This document shows positions 32,899 through 39,185 of a stretch of 47,928 nucleotides of DNA, piece after piece. The stretch spans positions 1 through 47,928 of the forward strand of contig CAYQAS010000018.1 of the NCBI GenBank assembly GCA_964415525.1. Reading direction: 5' to 3'. The notes beneath the pieces were generated by a model that was not told the origin of the DNA, made no database searches, and was given only the letters and a program-made list of their open reading frames with translations. The first letter of the stretch is position 1; each line of letters starts with the position of its first letter. Position numbers and translations under genes: made by a program. The DNA is from CAZPUI01 sp964415525 (GTDB lineage: Bacteria; Acidobacteriota; Holophagae; Holophagales; Holophagaceae).

Positions 32899-33269
32899 CA
32901 GCCCACCTCCTCAAGGATCAGGAGGGTGTACGGGCGACGTTCCCCGGCTCTGAGACGAGCCTGCACAGGCTTGCCCAGCTCGAGGCACGCAGGCTTGTCG
33001 TCCACCAGGAGGCCCAGCTGCACCAAGTCGTCGATGATGCCCTTGCAGCCTCCGATTAGGTTCTGCTCGTCGAGTGTGCCCTTGGCGTGGCGCTCGATCG
33101 TAAGGCGACGCTTCCCGCGAGCGGTGGGGACCTCGAGGAAGTTCACGGAGCCTCGGATCAGGGTCTTCCAGAGATCCTTCGAGCGCTTACGCCCACGCCA
33201 TCCGGCGCGATCGAGCACGTTCTGAGACGGTGATGGCCGTTCGATGCGGAGGGTCCAGGAGCGCGTCAT
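32898..33269 (-). CDS. RusA-like Holliday junction resolvase
   Basis: The 123-residue protein shows the RusA layout: an N-terminal beta strand with a basic segment (MTRSWTLRIERPSPSQNVLD), a central beta hairpin (RRLTIERH) and the acidic motif region GTLDEQNLIGGCKGIIDDLV, then LVDDKPACLEL. The conserved aspartates in LDEQN, IDDL and VDD correspond to the metal-binding residues of RusA nucleases. It would resolve branched DNA before packaging. Its ATG overlaps the stop of the upstream Zn-ribbon gene. Confidence 0.75.
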   Translation of the reverse strand: MTRSWTLRIERPSPSQNVLDRAGWRGRKRSKDLWKTLIRGSVNFLEVPTARGKRRLTIERHAKGTLDEQNLIGGCKGIIDDLVQLGLLVDDKPACLELGKPVQARLRAGERRPYTLLILEEVG

Positions 33270-33433
33270 GCCTCACCCCGCTTGAGGGAGAACTCCGAGA
33301 CGAGCTTGCAGGAGGGGCAGAACCACTTCCCGTCAGGCATGCGCGAAGAGAGGATGTGGCCGCAGCGCCGCTGCTCTTCAGTCAAAGCCATGTTGGAGAA
33401 GAGCCGCTTGAGGAAGTCGGGCGTGTCGGTCAT
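33266..33433 (-). CDS. Small Zn-ribbon protein, 55 residues
   Basis: The ATG at 33433 overlaps the stop of the upstream gene, and the TGA overlaps the RusA-like ATG, so it is tightly embedded in the operon. The product (MTDTPDFLKRLFSNMALTEE at the start) has cysteines in RRCGHIL and FCPSCKLV, a probable zinc ribbon. The function is unknown. Confidence 0.7.
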   Translation of the reverse strand: MTDTPDFLKRLFSNMALTEEQRRCGHILSSRMPDGKWFCPSCKLVSEFSLKRGEA

Positions 33434-33681
33434 GCCGCACCCCCAGCCCTGACAATCCTCGCGAGCGGAAGGACTGCCTCGCGGTGAGCTGCCATCGCCT
33501 CACTGATGCGTCGGTTGGCCCTGAAGTCAGCAGGGATACCCTGCAGCGCTGCGTCAGCGTCCTGGATGGCGTGGAGTGCTTTGGCGATGCCTGGGAGGTA
33601 GGGCGCGCCGAAGAAGAGTTGAGCGCTTGGTTGCACGTCAGGGTCTGCGTGGCGGAATGGCACGACGATGCGTTTGCTCAT
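33430..33681 (-). CDS. Hypothetical early protein, 83 residues
   Basis: The product starts MSKRIVVPFRHADPDVQPSA and has a helical, alanine-rich C-terminal half. It overlaps its neighbours at both ends by four bases, which fixes the start at 33681. There is no membrane segment or recognisable motif. Membership in the leftward replication operon suggests an early role. Confidence 0.7.
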   Translation of the reverse strand: MSKRIVVPFRHADPDVQPSAQLFFGAPYLPGIAKALHAIQDADAALQGIPADFRANRRISEAMAAHREAVLPLARIVRAGGAA

Positions 33682-34178
33682 CGCGACACCTCGCGCTGGA
33701 TCGCATCGACGATGGTGTTCACATCCGCCTGGACCCGGAGCCACATGGGGAGGTTTTCGAGCTTCTCCTGGAGGCTCCACTGGTTGCCGGAGGCGATGTC
33801 CTCAAGGGTCTTCCCAACGGCCGTCCCGGCATCACCGGAGAAGTGCGCGATGAGCACCTCCGGTCCGATCCTGGGAGGATTCTGGCCTTCGCGAGGCACC
33901 AGGTCATACCCGCACTGGGCAGCGATCCACCGCAGCAGGCCAGCGCCATAGGTGCGGGTCCAGGCGACCAGGCGCCAGGCTGGCATGTCGCAGCCTTTGC
34001 GCGCCCCCCAATGCGAGATCAACGAGGGGTCGACGGTCATCTCCTGGGCGCAGGCCTCCTGCTTGGCCTCGCAGTTGTCCGTCTCGATGCGGACTTGGCG
34101 CTTGAACCGCTCACGCAGGGGAGATTCATGTGAGTCGTGGTGCCCATGAATGGGGGCCGTGGCAATGCTGGTAGTCAT
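33678..34178 (-). CDS. CII-like phage regulator
   Basis: The 166-residue product carries a region like the CII / CP76 regulators: SPLRERFKRQVRIETDNCEA, an HTH-type EEACAQEM-like helix followed by TVDPSLISHWGARKG, then a segment typical of this group, MPAWRLVAWTRTYGAGLLRW followed by IAAQCGYDLVP. AGGGAA precedes the ATG at 34178. It is the first gene of the leftward block after the Cro-like gene, the usual place for a lysis-lysogeny regulator. The homology is by pattern and moderate. Confidence 0.6.
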   Translation of the reverse strand: MTTSIATAPIHGHHDSHESPLRERFKRQVRIETDNCEAKQEACAQEMTVDPSLISHWGARKGCDMPAWRLVAWTRTYGAGLLRWIAAQCGYDLVPREGQNPPRIGPEVLIAHFSGDAGTAVGKTLEDIASGNQWSLQEKLENLPMWLRVQADVNTIVDAIQREVSR

Positions 34179-34503
34179 GACATTCCCTGGAAAAAATGGA
34201 CAAGAAGTTGAAAAGGGGACGCCCGGAGCGCGGGCAGACGCTTCGGGCGTGAAAAACTCTCCTGAAACCGTGGGCAGACGGAGTTCGGGAGTGCGTGGAG
34301 AACGAGATGCTGTGAATGTGCAGCCGGCCTTGAAGCTGCAGCTGATCGGGCGATTCGCACCCTTCGACTGGGCCAAAGCCGAGGCCAAAGACCTCGAGGG
34401 CTGCTACTTCACGCGGCGGATGATCCTCCTGAAGGATCTGCCCGCAGAGGTCATGGCCTTCGATCGCAGGCCGGTCACCGGCCCGCAGGAGGCGGAGAGG
34501 TGA
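34177..34503 (+). CDS. Small plus-strand gene inside the leftward early region
   Basis: The last 70 codons (from a GTG at 34291 with GGAG upstream) show strongly coding-like third positions on the plus strand and encode LKLQLIGRFAPFDWAKAEAK, then a basic helix and VMAFDRRPVTG. The frame is open back to an ATG at 34177, which shares its CATG with the divergent CII-like start; the true start is uncertain. The opposite strand gives only low-complexity sequence. It is isolated between two leftward genes. I do not recognise the product. Confidence 0.55.
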   Translation: MTFPGKNGQEVEKGTPGARADASGVKNSPETVGRRSSGVRGERDAVNVQPALKLQLIGRFAPFDWAKAEAKDLEGCYFTRRMILLKDLPAEVMAFDRRPVTGPQEAER

Positions 34504-34514
34504 GGCGCGAAGAC

Positions 34515-34727
34515 TCACGCAGCGCCTTTTCCGGCAACCGAACTACTGGGCTCCTCGAAGAACTCCGTCCAGCGAATCGCGCCCTTGGTGGCTTCCTCGA
34601 TGCGCTTGGCCAGGGCAATGGAAGGTCTTCGTTTCAACCGTAAAACCAATGAAAGGTGGGGACGATCCACCTCCAGCTGGTTGGCAAGGCTGCTGATCGG
34701 CTTATCGAGACGCGAGGTCAGGCTCAT
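34515..34727 (-). CDS. Cro-like HTH regulator
   Basis: The 70-residue product is a short XRE-type HTH protein: LANQLEVDRPHLSLVLRLKR, then RPSIALAKRIEEATKGAIRW. It starts at 34727, 12 bases from the operator dyad at 34739-34757, and reads away from the repressor. A short HTH protein encoded opposite the repressor across an operator is the Cro arrangement. An ATG at 34739 inside the operator is possible but unlikely. Confidence 0.78.
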   Translation of the reverse strand: MSLTSRLDKPISSLANQLEVDRPHLSLVLRLKRRPSIALAKRIEEATKGAIRWTEFFEEPSSSVAGKGAA

Positions 34728-34733
34728 ATGCCA

Positions 34734-34764
34734 GAGCATGTTGTATGCGACACAACAATGTCAA
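34734..34764 (-). promoter_or_regulatory. Leftward early promoter overlapping an operator
   Basis: The minus strand has a perfect -35 box TTGACA (34764-34759), followed by the operator dyad and a weak -10 such as CATGCT at 18-base spacing. It would drive the Cro-like gene and the leftward operon. The layout equals that of the rightward promoter at 37302. Confidence 0.6.
34739..34757. promoter_or_regulatory. Operator O1
   Basis: TGTTGTATGCGACACAACA is a 19-bp dyad of the form TGTTGT-N7-ACAACA. It lies between the -35 and -10 regions of the leftward promoter, so binding would block Cro-side transcription. Confidence 0.8.
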
Positions 34765-34785
34765 GGACGAACGCAATAGACACCC

Positions 34786-34804
34786 TGTTGTCTGGCAGAC
34801 AACA
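34786..34804. promoter_or_regulatory. Operator O2
   Basis: TGTTGTCTGGCAGACAACA is a perfect 19-bp palindrome around a central G. It ends seven bases before the repressor ATG, 47 bases centre to centre from O1, fitting autoregulation of the repressor gene. Confidence 0.8.
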
Positions 34805-34811
34805 TCAGGGG

Positions 34812-35237
34812 ATGAACATTTGGCCTCAAAGAGAGCGGTTCAAGTCGCTGGTGCTCGCGTACCGGCATGAGCATCAAATCGACCGGGCCACGATGGCTTC
34901 CATGCTCAACATCAAGGAGAGCCATCTCCACGGACTCCTCTACGACAAGCGAGTTCGGCCAAGCCTTGAGGTGGTCCAACGGGCCGCAGAAGTCTTCGAG
35001 GTCAGCATCACCGAATTGGTCGACGATCCCGGCCAAGCCCCGCCGGGTGTTGAGTCCAATCAATGGATCAACATTTCCGAACGCGACCGCGTGATCGCAT
35101 CCGCCATGTTCAGCGACATCACCGCAAAAGATCTCTCAGAGCAGGAGAAGGACGAGCTCTATCTGGCCTGGAGGGAAACAGTGGACCGGGTCAGGCGGCT
35201 TAGGGAGAAAAAGGACGATGGATCCAAGCAGCCTTGA
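34812..35237 (+). CDS. Phage repressor, XRE-type, no peptidase domain
   Basis: The 141-residue protein has an N-terminal HTH (FKSLVLAYRHEHQIDRATMA, then SMLNIKESHLHGLLYDKRV, RPSLEVVQRAAEVF) and a helical C-terminal part (about 85-141) rich in charged residues. No LexA/CI-type Ser-Lys peptidase fold follows, so it is unlikely to cleave itself. ATG 34812 is directly behind O2 and AGGGG; an upstream ATG at 34758 would place both the operator and the leader inside the gene. It is transcribed together with two HEXXH proteins, one overlapping its end by 20 bases. Confidence 0.78.
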   Translation: MNIWPQRERFKSLVLAYRHEHQIDRATMASMLNIKESHLHGLLYDKRVRPSLEVVQRAAEVFEVSITELVDDPGQAPPGVESNQWINISERDRVIASAMFSDITAKDLSEQEKDELYLAWRETVDRVRRLREKKDDGSKQP

Positions 35238-35985
35238 ATTCGTCGACACCCTGATCGCGCGGATGCCATTTCGAACCCTGGAGGTTCTCGAGGAAGACCT
35301 CGAGACCTACGGTGCTGCCGGTATTGGCACATGGTCTGGAGAAGAGGGCATGACACGGCCCTGCGGAGACGACGTAATCGTTGTCGTCCCCGAAGGTGGG
35401 ACCTACTTCCAGCGTTGCTATCACCGAGCCCACGAGCTTGGTCACCTAATCGCGCATGCGCAGAAGATGCGCGACATGGTGATGGCCTGCCCAAAGGGAC
35501 TATCCGACGGAATGGTGGAGGTCATGCGCCGGGAAGGGGATTCCCCGAGGGAGGACGAAGAAGCCAGAGTCCGCTACCAGGATCGCTACCTCCGTGAAGA
35601 CGATGAGGATCCGGAGAGGGAGTTCGTAGCCACATGGATCGCTGCCGGCATGCTCTTTCCGCAGATGTCCAGCGATGACGGTGAGGTGCAGCAGCTTCTC
35701 TGGGGTCGCCACAGCGAGGCCTTCCTCCGGCGCGTGGCTGAGCACTACCAGTTCTCGGCGCAGGAGGACTGGGACCGCTACCTAGAGTTGGTTCGCTTGG
35801 TCTACCGGCGATTCGAGATGATGTCGGCCTTCGAGCTGACCAAGGCCATGGCCGACCGAGAGGGTTGGCTCGTCTACTGCAAGCGTCATGATCTCAACCC
35901 AAACGAGCCGTTCTCGCTCTACACACCGATTGGTGAGAAGTGGCACCACGTCTTCCCCCCCTTTGAACCGGATCCTGTGAAGTGA
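35218..35985 (+). CDS. ImmA/IrrE-like zinc metallopeptidase, first copy
   Basis: The 255-residue protein has an HEXXH zinc motif at residues 72-76 (YHRAHELGHLIAHAQ) in the position typical for the ImmA/IrrE (COG2856-like) domain. A long charged insert follows (about 95-135), then helices with FVATWIAAGMLFPQMSS, which fits the third-ligand region where one of the acidic residues would bind zinc. The gene overlaps the repressor by 20 bases. In ICEBs1 and related elements ImmA cleaves the ImmR repressor to induce the element; a like role is inferred here. Confidence 0.8.
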   Translation: MDPSSLEFVDTLIARMPFRTLEVLEEDLETYGAAGIGTWSGEEGMTRPCGDDVIVVVPEGGTYFQRCYHRAHELGHLIAHAQKMRDMVMACPKGLSDGMVEVMRREGDSPREDEEARVRYQDRYLREDDEDPEREFVATWIAAGMLFPQMSSDDGEVQQLLWGRHSEAFLRRVAEHYQFSAQEDWDRYLELVRLVYRRFEMMSAFELTKAMADREGWLVYCKRHDLNPNEPFSLYTPIGEKWHHVFPPFEPDPVK

Positions 35986-36434
35986 AGCCGAGCTGGTATG
36001 GACGCCGCTACCCAACCTTCCAGGACCTGGCCGCTTTCGCGGAGGATCTTGGAGCGGTGGTCCATCTTGGGACCCTCCCCGCTGCAGCCTTCATACCTGG
36101 AGAGATTCCGGTGCTCCTGATTCCTGACCAGCACGGCCCCTTGGCCTCTGCATGGTTCCTGGCTCACGAGTTGGGGCACTTGGTTCAGCACACTGGTCCG
36201 AAGGGTGAACTCTTCTGGAGTAAGAACGAATCCCAGGCTTCAAGGTGGGCTGCATGCGCGCTAATCCCGGCAGCGAGAATCCGCGCACACGAAAACGCAT
36301 GCATTGATGCTTTCGTCGGCGCCTTGAGCGCCCATTTCGAGGATCTCCCATTGCGGGTATGCCCCGCCCGTCGCCTTGCAGGGAGAATTGCCAGGATCAG
36401 ACTTTCTTGTTTGGAGGTGTTATGCGAAAGATAG
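35982..36434 (+). CDS. ImmA/IrrE-like zinc metallopeptidase, second copy
   Basis: The 150-residue protein starts at a GTG that overlaps the previous stop as GTGA. It has HEXXH at residues 62-66 (FLAHELGHLVQHTGPKG) followed by ESQASRWAACALIPAARIR, where the glutamate is placed as the third zinc ligand of the ImmA family. It is about the standard length of a lone ImmA domain, unlike the longer protein before it. Two consecutive HEXXH proteins with one repressor are unusual. Overlap with the lipoprotein gene downstream is 13 bases. Confidence 0.82.
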   Translation: MKPSWYGRRYPTFQDLAAFAEDLGAVVHLGTLPAAAFIPGEIPVLLIPDQHGPLASAWFLAHELGHLVQHTGPKGELFWSKNESQASRWAACALIPAARIRAHENACIDAFVGALSAHFEDLPLRVCPARRLAGRIARIRLSCLEVLCER

Positions 36435-36823
36435 CCATCCTTGCTGCCATGGTTTTCCTAACAGGATGTGCCAACAAGGTAACCGTCGAATTCCCCAAAC
36501 CAGTTTCTGGCCCTGTAGCCAAAATTATAATTTATAGAGAAAGCACGTTTGCAGGTGCTGGTCTTACATCTAGAATTTTGCTTGATGGCCGAACCATCGC
36601 AGAAATGAAGGCAAACAAAAGGATTGAATTACATCTAACACCAGGAATGCACACATTTTCTGTTTACACCAACCACTTTCCAATTTCAGTCGATGCAGAT
36701 AAAACATATTACCTATGTATAGATGCGTCACAAGCAGGATCAGTAAAAGAGATTTCACTAAAAACGGCAGACGAATCCGCACGCAGAATCGCCGAGACTT
36801 CGCTTTTAGCAACCAACCGCTAG
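36422..36823 (+). CDS. AT-rich lipoprotein gene, 133 residues
   Basis: The product has a lipoprotein signal (MRKIAILAAMVFLTGC) with a lipobox ending at Cys16. The mature part is a small beta-rich domain (PVAKIIIYRESTFAGAGLTS; later GMHTFSVYTNHF and KTYYLCIDA) similar in shape to DUF2846-type lipoproteins. GGAGG lies upstream of the ATG. Base composition is clearly more AT-rich than the rest of the phage, which suggests separate acquisition. Because it sits behind the repressor and ImmA genes it may be expressed in the lysogen and alter the host envelope. Confidence 0.82.
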   Translation: MRKIAILAAMVFLTGCANKVTVEFPKPVSGPVAKIIIYRESTFAGAGLTSRILLDGRTIAEMKANKRIELHLTPGMHTFSVYTNHFPISVDADKTYYLCIDASQAGSVKEISLKTADESARRIAETSLLATNR

Positions 36824-36836
36824 GTGCGGAGCGATA

Positions 36837-37214
36837 ATGCGTACAGCTTGCGCTGTTATAGCAATATCCATTCTTAGTGGTTGCAAATCAGACCCACCTC
36901 CACAAGCATCAGCAGCAGAAATCAAAGATCAGGAGGAACTCGAATCAAGGTATGCGGCCTGTAAGTCCGAATTAATGAAGGTCAGCTGGGTTAAAGATGT
37001 TCACTACCAAAGCGGTCACTTCAATGTCGGCGTGCTCCGCCACGAGAAGGACTGGTCATCACCGATGGTCGCCCGCTTTGTTTATAGCATTATTGCGAAA
37101 CATAAGTTAAAACCGACTTGGATTCGTTTTGTTGACATCGAACAGGTCGTATACCAGAAGAAGGATCCACGAACTGCCGCTCTTTCGAGTTTCGACTTCG
37201 CCGCGTTCAACTGA
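36837..37214 (+). CDS. AT-rich putative lipoprotein, 125 residues
   Basis: A signal sequence with lipobox (MRTACAVIAISILSGC, Cys16) is followed by a short linker and an alpha/beta domain (LESRYAACKSELMKVSWVKD, YQSGHFNVGVLRHE, RFVDIEQVVYQK). The function is not recognised. It follows the first lipoprotein by 13 bases and is closed by a strong terminator. Composition is again lower in GC than phage genes around it. Confidence 0.78.
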   Translation: MRTACAVIAISILSGCKSDPPPQASAAEIKDQEELESRYAACKSELMKVSWVKDVHYQSGHFNVGVLRHEKDWSSPMVARFVYSIIAKHKLKPTWIRFVDIEQVVYQKKDPRTAALSSFDFAAFN

Positions 37215-37218
37215 CCGG

Positions 37219-37248
37219 AAAGCCTCGCAGCCGCGGGGCTTTCTGTTT
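37219..37248 (+). terminator. Terminator of the immunity operon
   Basis: A ten-pair stem (AAAGCCTCGC with GCGGGGCTTT, one G-T pair) with a four-base loop is followed by CTGTTT. It ends transcription five bases after the second lipoprotein stop. Confidence 0.85.
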
Positions 37249-37301
37249 CCCACGGGTTTGCTCGTGGATGCACGGGCTTGAACGGGGTCAAAAAAAATAT
37301 G

Positions 37302-37332
37302 TTGACTCATGTTGTGTGCGACACAACACTAT
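37302..37332 (+). promoter_or_regulatory. Rightward early promoter overlapping an operator
   Basis: TTGACT at 37302-37307 is a good -35 box. A weak -10 such as CACTAT (37327-37332) lies 19 bases on. The operator O3 occupies the spacer. An A-rich stretch precedes the -35 and could act as an UP element. It would drive the early recombination operon. Confidence 0.6.
37310..37328. promoter_or_regulatory. Operator O3
   Basis: TGTTGTGTGCGACACAACA differs from O1 by one base and shares TGTTGT-N7-ACAACA with O2. It is 2.5 kb from the other two and lies in the spacer of the rightward promoter. Confidence 0.85.
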
Positions 37333-37407
37333 CGAAGTCAACCCGAGCACACCCCTGCAAAGGTAGGCACACGCCAGAACCTCGGTGACGGCGCTGATCT
37401 TCCCCAC

Positions 37408-37478
37408 TGCGGGCGCAACGGCTGCATCCGAGGCCCATAACCTCAGACCTCCCGGTTCAAATCCGGGGCCCGCCACCA
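37408..37478 (+). tRNA. Degenerate phage tRNA, CAT anticodon (Met-like)
   Basis: The 3' half is canonical: T-stem CCCGG/CCGGG with loop TTCAAAT, acceptor strand GCCCGCC, A and an encoded CCA at 476-478. The 5' strand TGCGGGC pairs at six of seven positions. The anticodon stem (four pairs plus a C-A mismatch) carries the loop CCCATAA, like Met tRNAs but with C instead of the near-universal T at position 33. Only 14 bases separate acceptor and anticodon stems instead of about 19, so the D-arm is cut short. It may be a decayed or unusual tRNA. It is the first element of the rightward early transcript. Confidence 0.55.
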
Positions 37479-37502
37479 CCACCTTTCAGACACGGAGACG
37501 CA

Positions 37503-37742
37503 ATGAGCCATATGACCGAGAGCCCGATTGCGATGGCGCTGGTCGGTCTACTCGGTCCCCTGTCGCTTATCGCTGGCTACCTTTTCTTCCGGTGGGTGAG
37601 CAAACAGGAAAAGAACGCCTCCACCAAAAAAACCGAGCATCAGCATCGCCCAGAAGGAGAAGGGGCCCTTTCCGTAGAGCCCAATGGCGGTGATGCACAG
37701 CATGAGCACGATCATCACGGCAGCAGTGCCGCTCGCAGTTAA
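37503..37742 (+). CDS. Small membrane protein, plus-strand member of an antisense pair
   Basis: The 79-residue product starts with GGAG upstream and has one membrane segment (about 9-29, IAMALVGLLGPLSLIAGYLF), then a hydrophilic histidine-rich tail (HQHRPEGEG, then QHEHDHHG). It is the first gene after the tRNA on the early transcript. It overlaps a minus-strand frame that also has a good ribosome site and membrane segments, so one of the two may be spurious. The function is unknown. Confidence 0.5.
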   Translation: MSHMTESPIAMALVGLLGPLSLIAGYLFFRWVSKQEKNASTKKTEHQHRPEGEGALSVEPNGGDAQHEHDHHGSSAARS

Positions 37743-37763
37743 TAACACCCTCACATTGTTCAT
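37548..37763 (-). CDS. Small membrane protein, minus-strand member of an antisense pair
   Basis: The frame starts at an ATG preceded by GGAGG and encodes 71 residues with two membrane segments (about 6-27, LLTASGTAAVMIVLMLCITA; and about 32-52, FSFWAMLMLGFFGGGVLFLF) and a charged tail. Codon composition looks coding. No other nearby gene is transcribed in this direction. A holin-like or superinfection-exclusion membrane protein is possible but unproven. Confidence 0.55.
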   Translation of the reverse strand: MNNVRVLLTASGTAAVMIVLMLCITAIGLYGKGPFSFWAMLMLGFFGGGVLFLFAHPPEEKVASDKRQGTE

Positions 37764-37842
37764 GGGGGCCTCCAGTTGATGGTTGATTCGCACCCCTGAT
37801 TCTGACAGGCCCCCGCCAGTTCACCTTCCCCACCAACTGAAA

Positions 37843-37889
37843 CGCCCGGCGGGCAGGCCGGGCGGGACATCAACCGCGCCTTTCGGCGC
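37843..37889. other. Two GC-rich hairpins in the early leader
   Basis: CGCCCGGC and GCCGGGCG form an eight-pair stem with a six-base loop (37843-37864), and GCGCC-TTTC-GGCGC follows at 37876-37889. Neither has a T run, so they are not typical terminators. They directly precede the mini-gene at 37904. Confidence 0.55.
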
Positions 37890-37903
37890 CTTGGAGATCG
37901 TCT

Positions 37904-37969
37904 ATGCGAAAGCCTACACGAAAACCGATCCGGCTGTGCCCCAGGCAGCCCCTCAAGCCCGCCGCGTGA
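37904..37969 (+). CDS. Possible 21-residue basic leader peptide
   Basis: An ATG with GGAG eight bases upstream opens a short frame encoding MRKPTRKPIRLCPRQPLKPA plus one alanine, with a net charge of about +7. Its TGA overlaps the GAGG that serves the next gene, so it could act by translational coupling. It could equally be a non-functional short frame. Confidence 0.35.
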   Translation: MRKPTRKPIRLCPRQPLKPAA

Positions 37970-37977
37970 GGTGTCCT

Positions 37978-38205
37978 GTGCTGCCTGAAGAACGCGCCGC
38001 CGCCAGCACCATCACGGGCCTTTCCGCTCAGCTCCAGGAGTTGGACTACCAGGAGCCCAAGGCCTTCGAACGTGCCCTGGAGATCGCCAGGGAACTCGAC
38101 CACATCGCCACCGTCGCCATCCGGGCGCGTGTCACTGCCGAAGATCGCGTCCCCCTTTTCCCTCACTTCGCAGCCGCAGGGCTGCTCTCTGGAGTCTCAG
38201 CATGA
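37978..38205 (+). CDS. Hypothetical early protein, 75 residues
   Basis: I chose the GTG at 37978, six bases behind GAGG; the open frame extends further upstream but reads through hairpins and loses coding character. The product is a helical protein (STITGLSAQLQELDYQEPKA, then RALEIARELDHIATVAIRA). It overlaps the next gene as ATGA. The function is unknown. Confidence 0.65.
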   Translation: MLPEERAAASTITGLSAQLQELDYQEPKAFERALEIARELDHIATVAIRARVTAEDRVPLFPHFAAAGLLSGVSA

Positions 38206-39182
38206 GCAACCAGTTCACCTACGACATCGCCGCGCTTCAGGCCGATCCGAAGGCCACCGCCGAGGAGGTCCGGCGCGCCACCATCGCTGACAGCGCCGCC
38301 ACGCGCATCGGGCACTTCATCAGCGACCTCCAGGGGCTGCGCGAGAAGGATCTGCGCAACTCCGACACGCTGAAGGCCGTCATCGTGACCGGAACCAAGC
38401 TGCTCGAGCTGGGCCTCCACACGAAGGGACGCCTCAAGGCAGCCGAGGGCCGCAGCGACGCCTTCCTCGAGGCAACGGCCGCCAACGTGAAGACCGCCTT
38501 CCGCCAGGCCGTGTCGGTGATGGACGAATGCGACCTGGATCTGGGTGCCTGGGGCGAAGCCCTGGAGATCGCGAAGCCCGCCGTCGAAGACCTCACCCGC
38601 ATCAGCAAGAGCCTTGAACGCCCGGGCGTGAAGACGGCCGTGACACCGGCGGTGCCCGAGAAGGCCAAGCCCGAGCCCGCCCCCCGGATCTTCGAGGAGA
38701 ATGGCGCGCCCACTCCTGAGGCCGAGCTGCCTGCCGAGGCCACACCCATGCCCTGCGCAGCTCCCCTTCCGGCCCTGGGCTACACGGCTCCAAGGGAGGA
38801 AGGCGCCATTGATGTCGAGGTCGTCGACGTCAGCGCCGTCGTCCAGCCCCACCCTCTCGACGGCCTTACGCCCACCGAGCAGGAGACCGTGGTCTATGGC
38901 CTGCTCGACAAGCTCGAGGAGGCCGGAATCCAGGAGGCGGGCCTCAAGCGGAAGGACTGGAAGAAGGCCCAGGAGGCCTGGATGTCCATCTGGCTCGAGG
39001 ACGACGAGGAGAGCACCCACCAGATCTACGACGCCTTGACCTTCGCCTTGGACAAGCGCCAGCCCCTCTCCTGGGCCGTGCCCACTGTGGAAGAAATGCA
39101 GGCTCACGTGGATGCCCAGAACCAGGCCGAAGCCGACGAGGCCTCTGAGACCGCGCAGCTCGACGCCGCGGTGGGGGAGTGA
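38202..39182 (+). CDS. Hypothetical early protein, 326 residues
   Basis: The N-terminal 150 residues are helical (TLKAVIVTGTKLLELGLHTK, FRQAVSVMDECDLDLGAWGE). A proline- and alanine-rich linker (about 150-205) follows, and the C-terminal part (about 215-326) is acidic and helical (TPTEQETVVYGLLDKLEEAG). I do not recognise a family. The gene is coupled to its neighbours (four-base overlap upstream, three-base gap downstream to the exonuclease), so a recombination or replication accessory is likely. Confidence 0.75.
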   Translation: MSNQFTYDIAALQADPKATAEEVRRATIADSAATRIGHFISDLQGLREKDLRNSDTLKAVIVTGTKLLELGLHTKGRLKAAEGRSDAFLEATAANVKTAFRQAVSVMDECDLDLGAWGEALEIAKPAVEDLTRISKSLERPGVKTAVTPAVPEKAKPEPAPRIFEENGAPTPEAELPAEATPMPCAAPLPALGYTAPREEGAIDVEVVDVSAVVQPHPLDGLTPTEQETVVYGLLDKLEEAGIQEAGLKRKDWKKAQEAWMSIWLEDDEESTHQIYDALTFALDKRQPLSWAVPTVEEMQAHVDAQNQAEADEASETAQLDAAVGE

Positions 39183-39185
39183 ACC

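Noticed and set aside
36359..36421. Upstream in-frame start for the first lipoprotein
   Set aside because: It would put 21 residues ahead of a perfect signal peptide and lipobox; the ATG at 36422 with GGAGG is better.
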